In this document: positions 13,801-28,800 of the stretch, piece by piece
Position numbering within the stretch: the first letter of the stretch is position 1
Layout of the letters: the number at the start of each line of letters is the position of its first letter
NCBI RefSeq assembly: GCF_037975245.1
Contig: NC_092579.1
Location: 2,781,001 to 2,845,000, forward strand
Length of the DNA stretch: 64,000 nt
Reading direction: 5' to 3'
Source of the DNA: Apostichopus japonicus
Taxonomy: Eukaryota > Echinodermata > Holothuroidea > Aspidochirotida > Stichopodidae
Notes under the pieces: model-generated
Databases searched by the model: none
The model's input: only the letters and a program-made list of their open reading frames with translations
Told to the model about the DNA's origin: nothing
Translations under genes and position numbers: made by a program

Positions 13801-16800
13801 GAGGTCGTCTTTGACAGCCAGTATCTTTTTCTAGGAGAGATATGTAGTACCACCCTGTGGGTATAAAAGATTTCAGGAGTGTTTTGCCTTATTTTTAACT
13901 GAAAAAGTCCTCAAAGTTTACGATTTTGACAAAGAACTAGGCTGGAGACCTACAGTATTGGTATATAGGTTGCAGACCTACAGTATTGGTATACTATAGG
14001 CTACAGACCTACAGTATTGTTATAGGCTGCAGACCTACAGTATTACTGTATAGACCTGTATATAAGATAGGCTGCAGACCTGCGGTATTGGTATATATAA
14101 GCTGCTGTACATTTCTGACTGGTCTGCATGTTGGTAGTTTAGATGAAAATGGAATCTTTCATTTAAAAATCCTTTGGTTGTCTGTCTTAAACTTTGAACC
14201 ACACTTGAGAGGAAATATTTTTTATTTCAATGAAGGCCCAACGAACATGTACGAATAAAAAGTACAGTAAGTAGTGTTTGCACTTTGCTCATTTCCTGGA
14301 TCTTGTTTAAAGATGATCTTAAATGATCAAAGTTTAGATCTGTTTTTATCAAGAAAAGATTTAGTACTTCTGTACTATCAGTCTAATACCAGAGCACTGT
14401 ATGCATTTACGGAGCTTTTCTCATTTAACTGTACATTCCCTACTGGATTTGAGAAATAGCAAACTCTGATTGAGAACACAGAATACATGTTAGAAGGTTG
14501 AGCACTGGTTGGAAGAGAGCATGTTATGTTGCTATTGCTGATATTCATATTGATGCAGTGGTAATATGGGGATTTAAGTTTTGCTGCTTATAAATAATAA
14601 TAATTCATACTAGTGAAAATGAAACCAAGATTATTAAGCAAGTCAGCAAAGGTGCAGGAAGACACAAATGATTCCATTAGCATGTGCAACTTGTTTGAGA
14701 CAAGTAACTTACAGTCTGCAGACAGTTCAGTGTATCATGTAGAGTGGTGTGACTGGGTAATACTAATAACCATAGGATCACTTCAGTGTTGTGAACCAGC
14801 ACTTCCTTCTACAGACTTAAAGGATTGGTTCAGGTGTTTGACATGTCTATTTCGTATGAAAGAGCACAAAAAGACAAAAAGAACAGTGAAGAAACTATCG
14901 TGATAGCATGCTCTGTTAAGGAGATATGACACTTTGAAGATATCAAAATTTCTTTGAAAATGACTGGTTTAGAAAGACTAACTGTGAGGGTGTGATGTCA
15001 CATCCTCACTTCCTTAACATGTGTGAATATATTTCTTAAAAAATTATTTACATTTTTTAACACATTTGAAAATAATATAATCAAAAATTCTTCAGATGTT
15101 TCATCTCAAATACTTCCTTTGACAAATATGAGATCTCCTGACATATCTTTTGGTTGAAAGTCATGAAATCTCACAAAATATTTAGAAAAAAAACAAAGAC
15201 TTTTCAGGAATGTGAGGATGCGACATCACAGCTAGTCAGATTTCAGCAGTTTCTACACAATCTGATAAAACTTTACACTTGAATATCTCCTTAACCGAAA
15301 AAGATATTTGAACAGTTTCTTCACAATTGTGTTTCTTTTATTGTCCTCTTTCATATAACGTTAACATGTATAACAACTGAACCAATCCTTTAAGATAGCA
15401 GGTGACAATAATTGTTGAAAGGGGATTTTTAATTTTTACTCATATTTTGGTGCTTTTTTAGGTCAGAATGCAGAGTTACTCTGTATTCTAATTGTGTGCC
15501 ATCACTCCCAGTCCATCTCTCCTCTCCCCACTCCTCCAACTATCCCCTCCCAGCCCATCTCTCCCCTCCCTCCTCCAACCCTTCCATATTGACATTTTTC
15601 ACTAATATGTTTCCCATTCTCAGAGCTACTGTACATGGTCTACAGATATAAAATGATTAACTTCCCATTCCCTCTGTAGGCTCTGACACAGAACTGCCTT
15701 CTCTATGCTTGCTATGAATCCAACATATTTATTCCTTGAATTATGGAACATAATAAACCAAACTACATGAGCATATATATTGAAAAAAAAACTAATTATT
15801 TACTAATCTTGCAACAATTAATTTACAAGCTCAATATAGGTTTACTCAGTGTATGTTAAGCTATAGTGGAAGGTACCTAATCACAAAACAAAAGCATTTA
15901 TAAATCGACATGACATAGACATCACAGTTTGATACAGAATTAAGTGTTTCTCTAGTCTGGAGACCTTGACGTCAAAGCTACCAATTTCCAAGAACTATAT
16001 TAAGAGCTCTTTTTAACAATATACAGTACCTCAAGTTATCAACTGTTAGACTTAAGTAATAGAAAATAGAACAATAGCTGGGGTGAACCTTGGGTATTAA
16101 TACCTTAAAGTGAATGATAATACCTCGACATTACGCATGAAATAAGTACTAAAATAACTATACTACAGTGAACACCAGTCTTCTATTGTGTATTCTTAGA
16201 ATACTTTGCGGTTTATTTTTTCCTTTTTTAAACATGTACTGTAGTACTACTGTACATCACTTTGCTGAACAGGAATTTTGTGGGCTGGAATTGGCACAGG
16301 TTTGCATCTAGGGGCTAAATTTATGCTAGAGGCCCATGTCTCAGGTTTTATACTATAAAAAGCACTATGGAGTGGAGGAGGGAAATGAACGGGGGGGGGG
16401 GGGAGGGTGGGGAGGTGGGAGTGGAGGGATAAGGAGGAAGGAATGGGAAAAAAATTGTTGGTAATGAGAGGATCATGTGAAGGACATTCCATGGGATCAC
16501 TGATTACAGAACCACAGTTGTAATCCCTTGTGGTTCTGAAGATGTTTAAACTTTTAGCAGCATTCCATGCTAATTAGCATGTATAGATTGTAACATTGTA
16601 CTTTAAGAATTAGGTCTGCCGTACAAAAAAAATAAACTACCCAAAATTGTTTTAATGTACAAATGCGTAATTTCATCTTCCTTTAATACTGAATAAAGTC
16701 GAATGGACATGATTCCCAATCCCTTCCAAATGTTTTTATATTTTTTATATTTTTAAATATTTGTCAATGAGCCAGTGGCACCTGGCAAAACATGAAAAAG

Positions 16801-19800
16801 ATTTTGAGATGATATATAATTAAACATACATTCTCTTTATGGACTTAAACTGAAGCACATGTATACGATGATACAGATTTCAGTATTAATCATACTGTAT
16901 GTTAAAATGCATTGGAATTTAACTACGCAGGTGCTGGGTATATGTATATAACTTACAGTAGCTACTTCCAAAACCCCTCAGTGCACATGTGGTACTATCA
17001 AAGACTCTTATAAAGTTTCAACTGTAAAACTAAAATAAAATTAAAGCGATGTATATACATTCTTTGTTATGGAAATAAAATATTTCTCTGTTATGGAAAG
17101 ATGCATGCACGTTTGCCGTTTTTAATGTTGATTTCATTTCATAATTTTTTCATGATTATCTTGTAATTTAGGTTATTATAAATTTACTTCAGTCCCGTCC
17201 TACGTGTCTCTTCTACGGTAGGCACTCCCATCTATTGTGCCCGTGCCTAGAAAATCTCACCGCCCTCTTCCTGATGGATTTACACATTCCATAATTTAAT
17301 TTAAATGCATTTACATTTGCCATTACAGGCCAAAAGATGCGATGAAAGCTATCAAGAAAAAACTGATTGGGAATAAGAAGTGGAAAGAGGTCATGTACAC
17401 GCTGACGGTAAGTTGGTGGGTGGAGGTGGAGGAGGTGTGAAATAGTTGTTTATAGTGTGAGCAAAGTAATTTGTCTCTTCATTTTTCCTTGTATTTTATA
17501 CTTCCATTAAGTAGTATTTCAAAAGGGCTAGTGCTAGTTTCTGTCTATTAGTAGGCCTGCATACATGTACACACAAGGTTCCTTTCCTTTTTAATTTTTT
17601 TTTTTTTTTTTGTATTTTCTGATACCAAATTCATTGGGATCTGTGTACATGACATCTTGTGAGTCATAAAATGATGCATTGTGATCAAGTGCACTATAAA
17701 GAAGGAAATTTGTTTGATGCCACTCAAGTGAAGATCTTTAAGCAGTAACAGTGTGCGTGCGTGTATGTGTGGGTGTGGGTGTATCTGTGAGGATTTGGGG
17801 CAAATGGGTGGAAAAGTGCAGGTCTAGCTAGGATTATAAGACTTTACTACATGACATTTGACATTAACTGACACATTTTGAAATGAATGACACAGACAAA
17901 TTCTGAAATAATGGTACTGTAATGTAACATCTTGAAATAACCAGCATATTTTTAAATTTAAATGTTGCAACATTTGAAATAGCTGATGCATGATAAAAAC
18001 AACTGATTAATCTTTCATGAAGGGTTCAGCAGTTTGTATCAACCAACACAGTTTCATAAATGTTTGCAACATTTTATATTAACTGATCATTGAGCAATTT
18101 GTAGCAAAGGATTTCTTCGTTAGAACCAGAAATGGCAAAATATGGAAAGAAATATGTTGCTCTCTCATATTTAACTTTATACACCAAATGCAGGAATCCA
18201 TTTTAAATTAGTATGCAAATTAATACGTATGGCTTCACAGAGATGTAAATCTCATATATTTGAAGGCTGTACTGCATGGATGAATGTCAGCTGTAGTGAA
18301 TAAATTTGGGCTGAAATTGTCCATAACACTTTTTGAAGCTTGTAAGTTTTGTAAGTATGTCATTGAATACTGAAAATGGTAAGGTTCTGTATACAAAAGT
18401 TATTTTTTAGAATCTGCACATTTGGGTTGCTCAGTTTTGCATGGCAGTTTGCTTCAAGTTGAAATTGAAACTTGTGTTTCCATCAGGGGCACCGTTAAGC
18501 CAACATGAGGAGAGGTAAAACTGGTGCCAAAGGTGAGAATCACAGAAGAACAGACCGCGATACGGCACATATTATTGGTCCGTCCACAATAATCCAGCGT
18601 TGCTTTTTGCTGCAAGAAAAACAACATATGAAAGGAATAAACAGGAGTATTCATTATGGGATTTTGGTTGCAAAGAGTCTTGCACTGCATTACACTGAAA
18701 ACTAAATGCACACAGTTCGATTACACTTGAGACTGTCTTTATGATCTTGAACAGGTACTACACTGACTTGTATCACATAGACCAAGAGGGAAACTCCAAG
18801 CAATAAACATTAGGAACTATACAATTACCTTAGAGCCCAGCTTAAAAAAGTATGCAGGAACTGAGGCAATTCAGATCAGAGCATGCATTGAGTGTGGTTG
18901 ACTAGATGTGTGATATACCGTATATATAAAGACAGTAGATTGTAAACAATACATGCAACAGAAAAGCCAACAGTACAGTAGCAATACTGAACCATATTGT
19001 CTGGAAATCCCCATTAAAGGTGTCTTTTTCATTTGATATTAACTAACTTGCTTTTTTTCCTTTCTTCATAAAATACTGTAGCATGGATATCGTACGCTTG
19101 GGTGATTAAAGAAATTGTTAAAAGCGCAATTTGCCCTTTTGGTTAAAAACGCCTTCTGTTTTTGTTTGTTGAATTTATGGAAATGTGTACCCGTTGCAGT
19201 TCACGCACAGCATTTCATGAAGCCGTTTTACCCTCATACGACTACGTACATAGAGAAAATGCTATCAGATAAATTAAAAAGACGAAGTGACATGTGCAAG
19301 ACAGACAGTTCTTCTTCTTTAATGCTTGTGATAACAAATACTGTCCTGTGATGACAGACTGAAAGTCTTACAGTAATATGGATAGGAAATTGATTGCTTT
19401 CATTTTCAGAATGCCAAGGTATCGTTCTAATTAATAATATCTCTCATCGTTTATTCTTTCCCTTCTTTTCCTTAGGTTCTCGAGACGTGTGTCAAGAACT
19501 GCGATCATCGAATGCATGTGCTGGCTTGCAAACAAGATTTCATTAGAGAAATGGTCAAAATTATTCAACCGAATGTGAACCCTCCTACTGTCGTACAGGT
19601 AATGATGTCAGATCAGATGTAATCTATTTTGTGTAGTCAACCTGTTAATACCGCAAGCCTTTGTGCAAGTCGTCATATTATGGGTGTTCCTCATCCTCGA
19701 TATATCTGTCGGCTGTACATACACTCCAATCTACCCTAGCCTATAAACTGGCACCATAATAATAAAATAATATACATATAATAATAATAACATAATGAAT

Positions 19801-22800
19801 GTAATCTGGTAACATTGTTGCAGTCTGCCACTGCCCCCCCTGTCTGCCCCAGTGGCCCTCACTCTCACAGAGAGGGTCATGGGGGGGTCGTTAGGGGCAC
19901 AGAGAGGATCATTGGGGGGGCAGGGGGAACTGCAGGAATGTCACCAGTTCTACAGCTAAGGCAGATCTGAATGCATACTTTTATAGGAGACAGGTGGGTA
20001 TCATTAAGGGTACATGTACTGCCAATTCCTTACGCATGCTATACCACAATGACTTGCGCATGCCATATGTACCTCAATTTATTATGTTCTACCACAATCC
20101 CTGATGTGTGCCAAACTTAAGTCTCTTATGCATGTCAGACCGCAATCCATTATGTGTGCCATACTTCTGTTGTGTTTGTCACATCTCAGTTTGTTCAGGT
20201 GTATCAAACACAAAATCCTTAAATTCCTCTATTTAACCTTCATAGGAAAAAATTCTAGCTATGATACAAACTTGGGCTGATGCCTTCAAACGACAGCCGG
20301 ACCTACACGGGGTTGTTAAAGTCTACGATGAGTTGAAGCAGAAAGGCATTGAATTCCCAGCCACAGACTTGGATACTTTCTCTCCCATTATCACCCCTAT
20401 TAGAGTAAGTATAGAATACCTATGTTACCATCTTATAAATATTAACCTACAATGACTGAGTATTATACACATGTTTTACTGGTGATTCTTCTCACAAGCG
20501 AATGTAAGGAGTTTTTTCTAACCAGTAGTGTCTGATTGATGACTAGTCCACGTCACTCGTACCAAATACAGCCAGCATTATCCAATCTACAATTAGGCTT
20601 AGGCTTGATCAAACAAACACTCTTTCTCTCTGAGGATCGCTACTTACGAAATCAGTACTAAGCCTAGTAATCAGCTGTTGTATTCAATCCCTGTAGCTTT
20701 GTCGGGAAGACATGTTGGTGAGATATTATTAGCATGCAAACCCTAAGGAACAAAGATCCCAAGATAATTACAATTTACTGATTTCATTCACATGAAACTT
20801 GCAAGCGTTTAACAAAGTTGACATTACCTGTACACTATGGTACAGAACAATTTGTCAGATAAAATATGGATTGCCGTCTAGCTATTAGGTCAAGTATCTT
20901 TTTGCGATTGTCTTTAATTTTTACATGAAAGATGTTTTAATACTTGAAGAGTATTTGGTTACTTTTCAGCATCAATATTATTTGTGATTATGATACTTAT
21001 ATATTTATTTTTAGAGTACACCTGACATTGATCCTGGTATGAATAGGCCGCCTCCATCATACAACCAATCACAGGTAGGTCTTCATAAATTTATGTCCGC
21101 CACTTACCAATTATGTCTGTTTGATATCAGAAGCATTCAGGTTTTTTTTTAAATTTTAGTTTATGAAAACATTTCTCTTTCTGAAAGTTATCAAGTGGCA
21201 AAATGTTTTGCACTTTAAATAATGTCTAGGTTAATTTTCCCCCTTTTCTATATTGTAATGTTCTTATCCTCTTCTTGCAAATGGAAGACCGAATCTCAAT
21301 ACATGGGCAAGCAAGCATCATTGATTTCATTTTGGCCGATTAAGGAGCTAACAGCCCAAACACTACTAGGGCCCTAAAGCTTCTTTCTAGGAGCATCAGG
21401 GTACCAGACCCCCTTGTGATGGTGACTCTTGGTAAGTACTGTAGATATAACTCTCACAGTGGTGTTATTTCTGATATTTTGACATTTTTCTGATATTATT
21501 TTCCAGTCCCCAGTTCCTCCCCCTGCTGTCCAGAGCAGTCCACCGCCTCCTGTTCCTGCTTCTGCTCCCGCCCCCACCCAAGGAGGTACACAGCAACACA
21601 TTGCCAAACTGAAGAGGGACCTCGACATGGTTAACACAAACGTTAAAGTGATGTCTGAGATGCTTACAGAATTAGTTCCTGGCCAGGAGAGCCCGGACGA
21701 CTACCAACTTTTAACGGTGAGAGCATTACATTGTAATGCTTGGTTGTGATTGGGAGGGGTGAGTGGTGGGGGAAGGGGTTGGGAATAGGAATTTTCCTTT
21801 AATTTTTTTACATTTCCATCACTCCTGGCTAATCTGGTCTCTACTTAATGTATGACCTCCCAATCCAACTCGCCTACAAAAGATTTGTTGCATGCAAACT
21901 GTAAAGCACTCCACCCTACCTCTAACGAGTTCAGTAACTATCCTTTTAGATCAGTAAGTTAGCTCTCTAATCAGAATGGTTTTTGTCTCTTCCAGTCATT
22001 CATTAAGTTGAGAAATGGTTGGAAACTTTCGAATAAAATTATTGTACCAATATTAGGTGTAAAAGAAAGGTTAAGTACCCCTCAATGTTACTAACTCTCA
22101 GTATCACTTTTATCAGTTTGCTACAACTCAAAATTCAAGTTTGAAGGAAAACTGTCCTTTCACTGAACTGGCTATAAAATTATATGAATATGTTTGAAAC
22201 AATGGGCTTGTCAATTACGTAGACATTGTCAATAGCCTTTGAGAGAGGGAGGAACTAGATCTATTTTGACCAGGAAGTTACTCATTATGTCATAGGTGTA
22301 AAAGAAATATAAACAGTGGATGCTGGATGTTTATTAATGTTCATAACAGGCTGTAGAACGGGGAAGTAAAAAAAAAATTAGGAAGTGAATGGCAACAGTT
22401 ATAGCAAGATACTTAAATGATTTTGTTGTTATGAAAGTGACAATGATTTGCATTTTTAAGAACCTAATTAGTAACTCCTAAAAGTTTACACCATGTCAGG
22501 GTAATAGTGCATTGCTCTCACTGTCTTGGTATACATCCATGCTCTCACCATACTTAAAGGTTTTCAGATGTTGTTTAAGATGTCATTTGTAGCTAAGTTT
22601 AATCAAAACATACTGCATAATATTTAAACTGCTCTGAATTCCTAATATTAAAGAACCTCAGGAATTTACTTTGACTCGAAAAGACTTGACCTTAATCTAT
22701 TACAATTGTCCTTATCAGTGGTTGTTATTACAACAAGTACATTTAGTGACAGATATTGTCCAAATATATTGCCCAAATACTGTAGTTCAAAGTCTGGAAA

Positions 22801-25800
22801 CCATGTAAGCTTGCAAACTCAATTATTTCTACGATAAATGGCTTTTCTGTGTCGCTAACTGTCATAGGATTTGACCTTTCCTCTTTTAAGTGGCTGAGAG
22901 GGTTTTCCCCTTTCACTAATGACTGTTATATCTGTCTTCAACATTCAGAAGGGTGATTACCTTTGCAGTGATCAAGTTATCTGGTATGGTGTTCTGGGTA
23001 CTTGACTTCAGGACACATTTTCCTCAGTTGCTCTATCAGCACTATTCAATATACAGTATCCCAGTATCCATCATATTACAACATACAATGAACCACCGCT
23101 TCTCATAACATGACTAATAATACAGGATTCATATCCTGTATTATTATATCCTGTATGATATCCTGTACACACATATCCACTCTACAGAGGTCAGACATAT
23201 ATTGCAATATAGCAAAGATAGAATCGTAAAAGTTAAATTATATAAATGTTCCCTCCTGTTTCCCTGTATAGGAACTGAACCAAACATGCCGTACCATGCA
23301 GCAGAGAGTAATGGAACTCCTAGGTCAGGTGACTCATGAAGAAATAATGGGTGAGGATGCATTGCTCTTGGTTGGGTTTCTTTCAAAAGTTGAAAGAAAA
23401 AATAGTTTGAATCATTTCATTCTCAATCTTTGATTTATAGTTTTCTGTTTCACAGATTGGATTATTTTCTGTCTTTGTTACATATTATTTTCTACTTGAT
23501 AAAACATTACGGTCCATTTTATTTGCATATCTCAGGAAGAGACACTGTTTGTTTAATACCAAATGATAGTATATGGACAAATGCCCCATTGTGTTTGGCT
23601 GACAGAATCCATTGTTAATTGTGTATTTACTTCACTCATCACTTCCCTGTCTCCTCGCTACAACTACCCCCCCCCCCTAGCTTTGCGGTGTGTAGAGCAC
23701 TTGCTTACCTTTAAATAGTAACCTTCTCACTTTTGACGGTTCCGTGTCAGTTGCTGTCCCTATGATTCCAATAATGCCATAGAAGGGTTATCATACACAT
23801 ACATAGAGATGAAAACATGTTTGTTTTCTGAATGCTATATCCGCAGGTGAACTCCTCAGGATTAATGATGATCTTAACAATCTATTCGTTCGATACGATC
23901 GACATGAGAGGTACCGCCAAACTCACTCTGGTTCCACACCAGTATCACCATCACAGCCTCCAGTGTCAGCCATACAACAGCCAGTCGTGGCTTCACAACC
24001 TCCGGTAAGTGACACCTACTGGTTCCCGTAATCAAAATAATGACGAAACATTTTTCCACTTGCGTTTATGTTTAAACAAAATTAACCGCAGTATGAATTT
24101 CAGGTAAAACATTTCTTGGAAGAATATTTGCACTACACCAACCAATCTTTGTGTAACCATTTTTTTGTTTCTAAGTTAAGAAAACTGAAAACATTTAGTA
24201 ACTTTTTTGATGTGTTTATGGGATGTCTTTGACCCTAGTAGCCATTTGACATGTTACTATCTACATGATATCTTCCTGGTCACCACTGAAAGGGGAAGTA
24301 TTTATTCACACCTCTTTTGGTTCTTCTTACTTGTGTTTAGCCTCCAGCAGCAGCGCCACCTCCTTCTGCTGCCGAGACTCTCATAGACTTTGGAGAACCA
24401 GCGACCCCATCCCAGCCACCTCCACCCTTGACGCAGCAGTTAGCAGGTCTAGGTAGGTCCTATCAGATGTCAGTCAAATGAAACATCATCCAATCACCGT
24501 TGACCAGTCTTATGTTTCCAAAATTGAGCTAAGAATGGCAGACTGTGAAAGAAAACAATACTTCTGTAAGAAATGAGGAGTTTGTGCATAGAATGTGATA
24601 GTTTTAGACATCTATGTGTGGTAAGTTGCAACTAGGTACCGCAATTTACACCAGTTAAAGTTGACTCCAATAGGAGCATTAGTGAGTATGCTGCAGAATG
24701 TAATGCATTTGTATAACATAGATATTATGTCATTTGACGTGTCACGTGTGTGCCACATATCTTTCTAAAGGGTCAAAGGTCATTTGGAGTCAGCATAGGG
24801 CAAAATGTAAAAATTTCAAAAAAGCTGAATTTCTCCAGAAAACCTCCAGAACCTGAACATCAAAGGAGCTCATATACGCATGGTAGTCAAGCCTTATTTA
24901 GTGTAAAGTGTTACATAATTTGTTGTAGGTCAGAGTCCATTAAAGGTAACAAGGGATCAAAACTTGAAATACTTGTAAACATGATATCTCCAGATAGGAA
25001 AATTGTTTGACTCTCATATTTGGCTCATGCCTTCCCTCAGTATGAGTATAAGAACTGTATTGTTTTGTTTGGTGGAGGTCAAGGGAAATTTGGGGTAATC
25101 AAAGGTCACACTGTTTTAAACCCTTATCAAAACAAACCTTGTAAACTTGATATCCCAAGATATATAGATAGATGATACTGCCCTCCATTTGAGTATTAAC
25201 TTCAGCCAAGGTGATTAGCTCGCAAACTACTCTGGTGGTGTATGGGTTTGTCTCTTGTTCATTGTGGCTTTTTAATATATTTATGAACTTATTTATCTTC
25301 TACATGACAGATATAAATTCATCAAATGCAAGCAGCCAGCTAAATCAAATTCCAATGGCGTCAGGTGACCAACCACAGCCACCATCCAATGATGACTTTG
25401 ATATGTTTGCTCAGAGCAGGCAGACTAGCTACCAAACCAGAGGGTAAGTTAGATCAGTGATTGTAGTAGCTCATATACCTCTCTCCATCTCGGTTAAATG
25501 GTGACTTTAGGCACAAAATAATATGTTTACTCTGAGTAGGGAGACCAGCTACCAAACCAGAGGGTAAGTTAGATCAGTGATTCTAGCAGCTCATATACCT
25601 CTCTCCATCTCGGTTAAATGGTGACTTTAGGCACAAAATAATATGTTTACTCTGAGTAGGGAGACTAGCTACCAAACCAGAGGGTAAGTTAGATCAGTGA
25701 TTGTAGCAGCTCATATACCTCTCTCCATCTCGGTTAAATGGTGACTTTAGGCACAAAATAATATGTTTACTCTGAGTAGGGAGACTAGCTACCAAACCAG

Positions 25801-28800
25801 AGGGTAAGTTAGATCAGTGATTGTAGCAGCTCATATACCTCTCTCCATCTCGGTTAAACGGTGATTTTAGGCTCAAAATAATATGTTTACTCAGAGCAGG
25901 CAGACTAGCTACCAAACCAGAGGGTAAGTTAGATCAGTGATTGTAGTAGCTCATATACCTCTTTCCATCTCGGTTAAATTCGACTTTAGGCACAAAATAA
26001 TATGTTTACTCTGAGTAGGGAGACTAGCTACCAAACCAGAGGGTAAGTTAGATCAGTGATTCTAGCAGCTCATATACCTCTCTCCATCTCGGTTAAATGG
26101 TGACTTTAGGCACAAAATAATATGTTTACTCTGAGTAGGGAGACTAGCTACCAAACCAGAGGGTAAGTTAGGTCAGTGATTGTAGCAGCTCATATACCTC
26201 TCTCCATCTCATAAACGGTGATTTTAGGCTCAAAATAATATGTTTACTCAGAGTAGGCAGACAACTACCAAACCAGAGGGTAAGTTAGATCAGTGATTGT
26301 AGTAGCTCATATACCTCTCTCCATCTTGTAAACGGTATCAGTGTAGCATGTTAGGATTGGAGGATGTGTTTAAGAGTGAGTATTAGGGCCTAACAGTTAG
26401 GCTAGGTCATAGGCTAATGTTTGTGTGTGTAGTTTGTATTAAACTTTGGATATTGAAAGCCAAGTACAGTACTGTGTTAAGTCTTTATTTGACAGTCTAA
26501 ATCTCACTCACCTGCAATAAATTTCAGATCTTTTGTTTTAACTTCCTGTGGCATCTCTGTTGTTGCATTATAAGAGGTATTCTACATTGACATTATGCAT
26601 TGTGCTAAATAAGAGATTCACAAAAGTAGGGCTGATGTTGCCTGCAGCATATCATGCTTTTTCTATCATTTTAATTTGATATCATTTGATGGTCCAAAAA
26701 CCTTTTCCTTCAATGACTTTCACTCTAGGGGCAGTACTTACCAAGATAATACCGAAGTGGACCAAAGTGGTACATTGGCAGACATGGTACAGACAAGGAT
26801 GGCACCAGAACAACCAAAGGTAACTACAATGGTGCGGGAGGAAAAAAACAAGCTTTAAATATCAACCACTCACATCAGGAGCTTTCTGATAATTTATAGG
26901 AGAAGAAAATGCCAGTGATTTATTTGATTGACTGATTGATTGATTGATTGATTAATTAATTCATTAATTCATTAATTCATTCATATATTCATCCATCCAT
27001 ATATTCATACATTTATTTATGATATGTATTACAACATTATGTTATTGATTGATGTATTATTTACAAAATAATTCTTTGCAAAAGGTTTGTTACTTTCACT
27101 TGTCTCTCTGACCAAAAACAAATCTTTGAGCCAGTGTTAGAAGATAAGTGGAGGTCCTACATGACCAGTTTCTAGCATATTTGATGACAATTTGTAACCA
27201 GGATTTGATTTTCTAGCATTTTTGGAGAAAATATAGATCAATTTATAAAGATAATTTGTTGAAAATTTGAAACTTGTGTTGTGGTCAAAAACTAGGATGC
27301 ATGCAGTAAGCCATAGTTTTAGGTCTGACTAGCAAAGAAATGTGTTTTTTTTTTAATATTAATTACAATGTATTTTTATGTTCTGTGATGCATTGGAAAG
27401 GATTATTTCATACCAGATGAGGTAAGGGATTGCTACTCTGGTGTGCTTCTGAAAACATCCTTTTCTCATGCACCCTCTCTGCTTTTTTCATGTTTCAAAG
27501 AAAGTGTGCTTTATTTCTTGTTGCTTGAAATGCTTCCATCCTATTTTAGGGTTCTGAGACATCTTTAGTTGAAAATGACTTCAAGTTGTTATTACTTCAA
27601 TCAGTCTCAATATCTGTTTGCTGATGAATTTGGAAAACAAACTTCCGAAGTATTCTAAATGCACTCTGACAAGATGGGTTTAATGGAGAAAAGCTGTCGC
27701 ATTAGAAAGCAAAAAATGTATTCCTGTTGCCCTTATGGCACAAACAATTTACCGTAAAATGTGTAAAATGCCACAGAGGAAACCTCTGGAAACACCTGTT
27801 TATTTATTGCAATGGAAGGAAATGACACAATTTCGCAAGCTACATCGGTAAGACCTAGAGAAAGATACTATTCAAGAGGAGGGACCTAAGACAGGCTAGC
27901 CACGAAAGTGAAATTAGTCCTTGGCCTCACGGTGGTAAACAAAACAGAGATTTGATCGGCTCATGATCTGTTGGGTGGGGCTTGCAAATTTTGATTGAAG
28001 TTTGTAAAATCTACGGACTCGTTAAAAAATCTGGCGAATTTTATTCAGCTCAGATAACCCAATAAAAATAATGAATATTGAAATTAAAATTGCATAGAAC
28101 AGGGTCGTTTTCACTGAGCTTTTAGTGCAGTAAGCTGGAAAAGTTTAAATTTCGCAAACAAGTACTGAGACTTTAATTTGCAGTGTTTCTACTCATTTTG
28201 AACTGATGTGTAATTTTTTATGTCATTCATCCATGTTGTTCTATCGAGAGAATTCTCTCAGTTCATTAGTTAGCTTTATTAATAATATCCCCTCCCCCAC
28301 CCTCCTTCCAACTACCCCCTCCCCATAAACCTTCTCTGATCACATCTATCACCGTTTAAGATGCTGTTATGACACAACGATGAGGTACTGCCGTTCACTT
28401 CTCTCTCCTCAGTTTCAAGCAATGTTGCCTAAACTGTCACTGCTTTTTAGTAGTAGATCAATGCTGATGTTGTGTGAGATTTAGTAATATCTTGTCAGAC
28501 AACCAAAAGTATCCTTGCAACTGTTTTCTGAAGTTTTTGACTTCTTCTAAGAAAGCTGAGGTTGTCTGAGAGACAACATTTTGTAAATTGCTGGTATTCA
28601 TAATAATAAATGAGCAATGCTATTATAACAACCCCCTGCCTTCTCAACACTGTATATCACCATGGATATTATTGGATGCTAAAGACAATCTTTGAAGTTC
28701 TTTCCCTGGTCTGTCTTTTTTGCAATGTTGTGTTGGCATATTTCTTCCTCCAGAATTCTCTCTTTTTTTGGTGGCATGGGTGCTTTCTGGATCTGAAATT

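Noticed and set aside
18505..18705. Extra TOM1 exon or small gene in intron 3
   Set aside because: The VHS domain is continuous from exon 3 to exon 4, and the peptide matches nothing I know.
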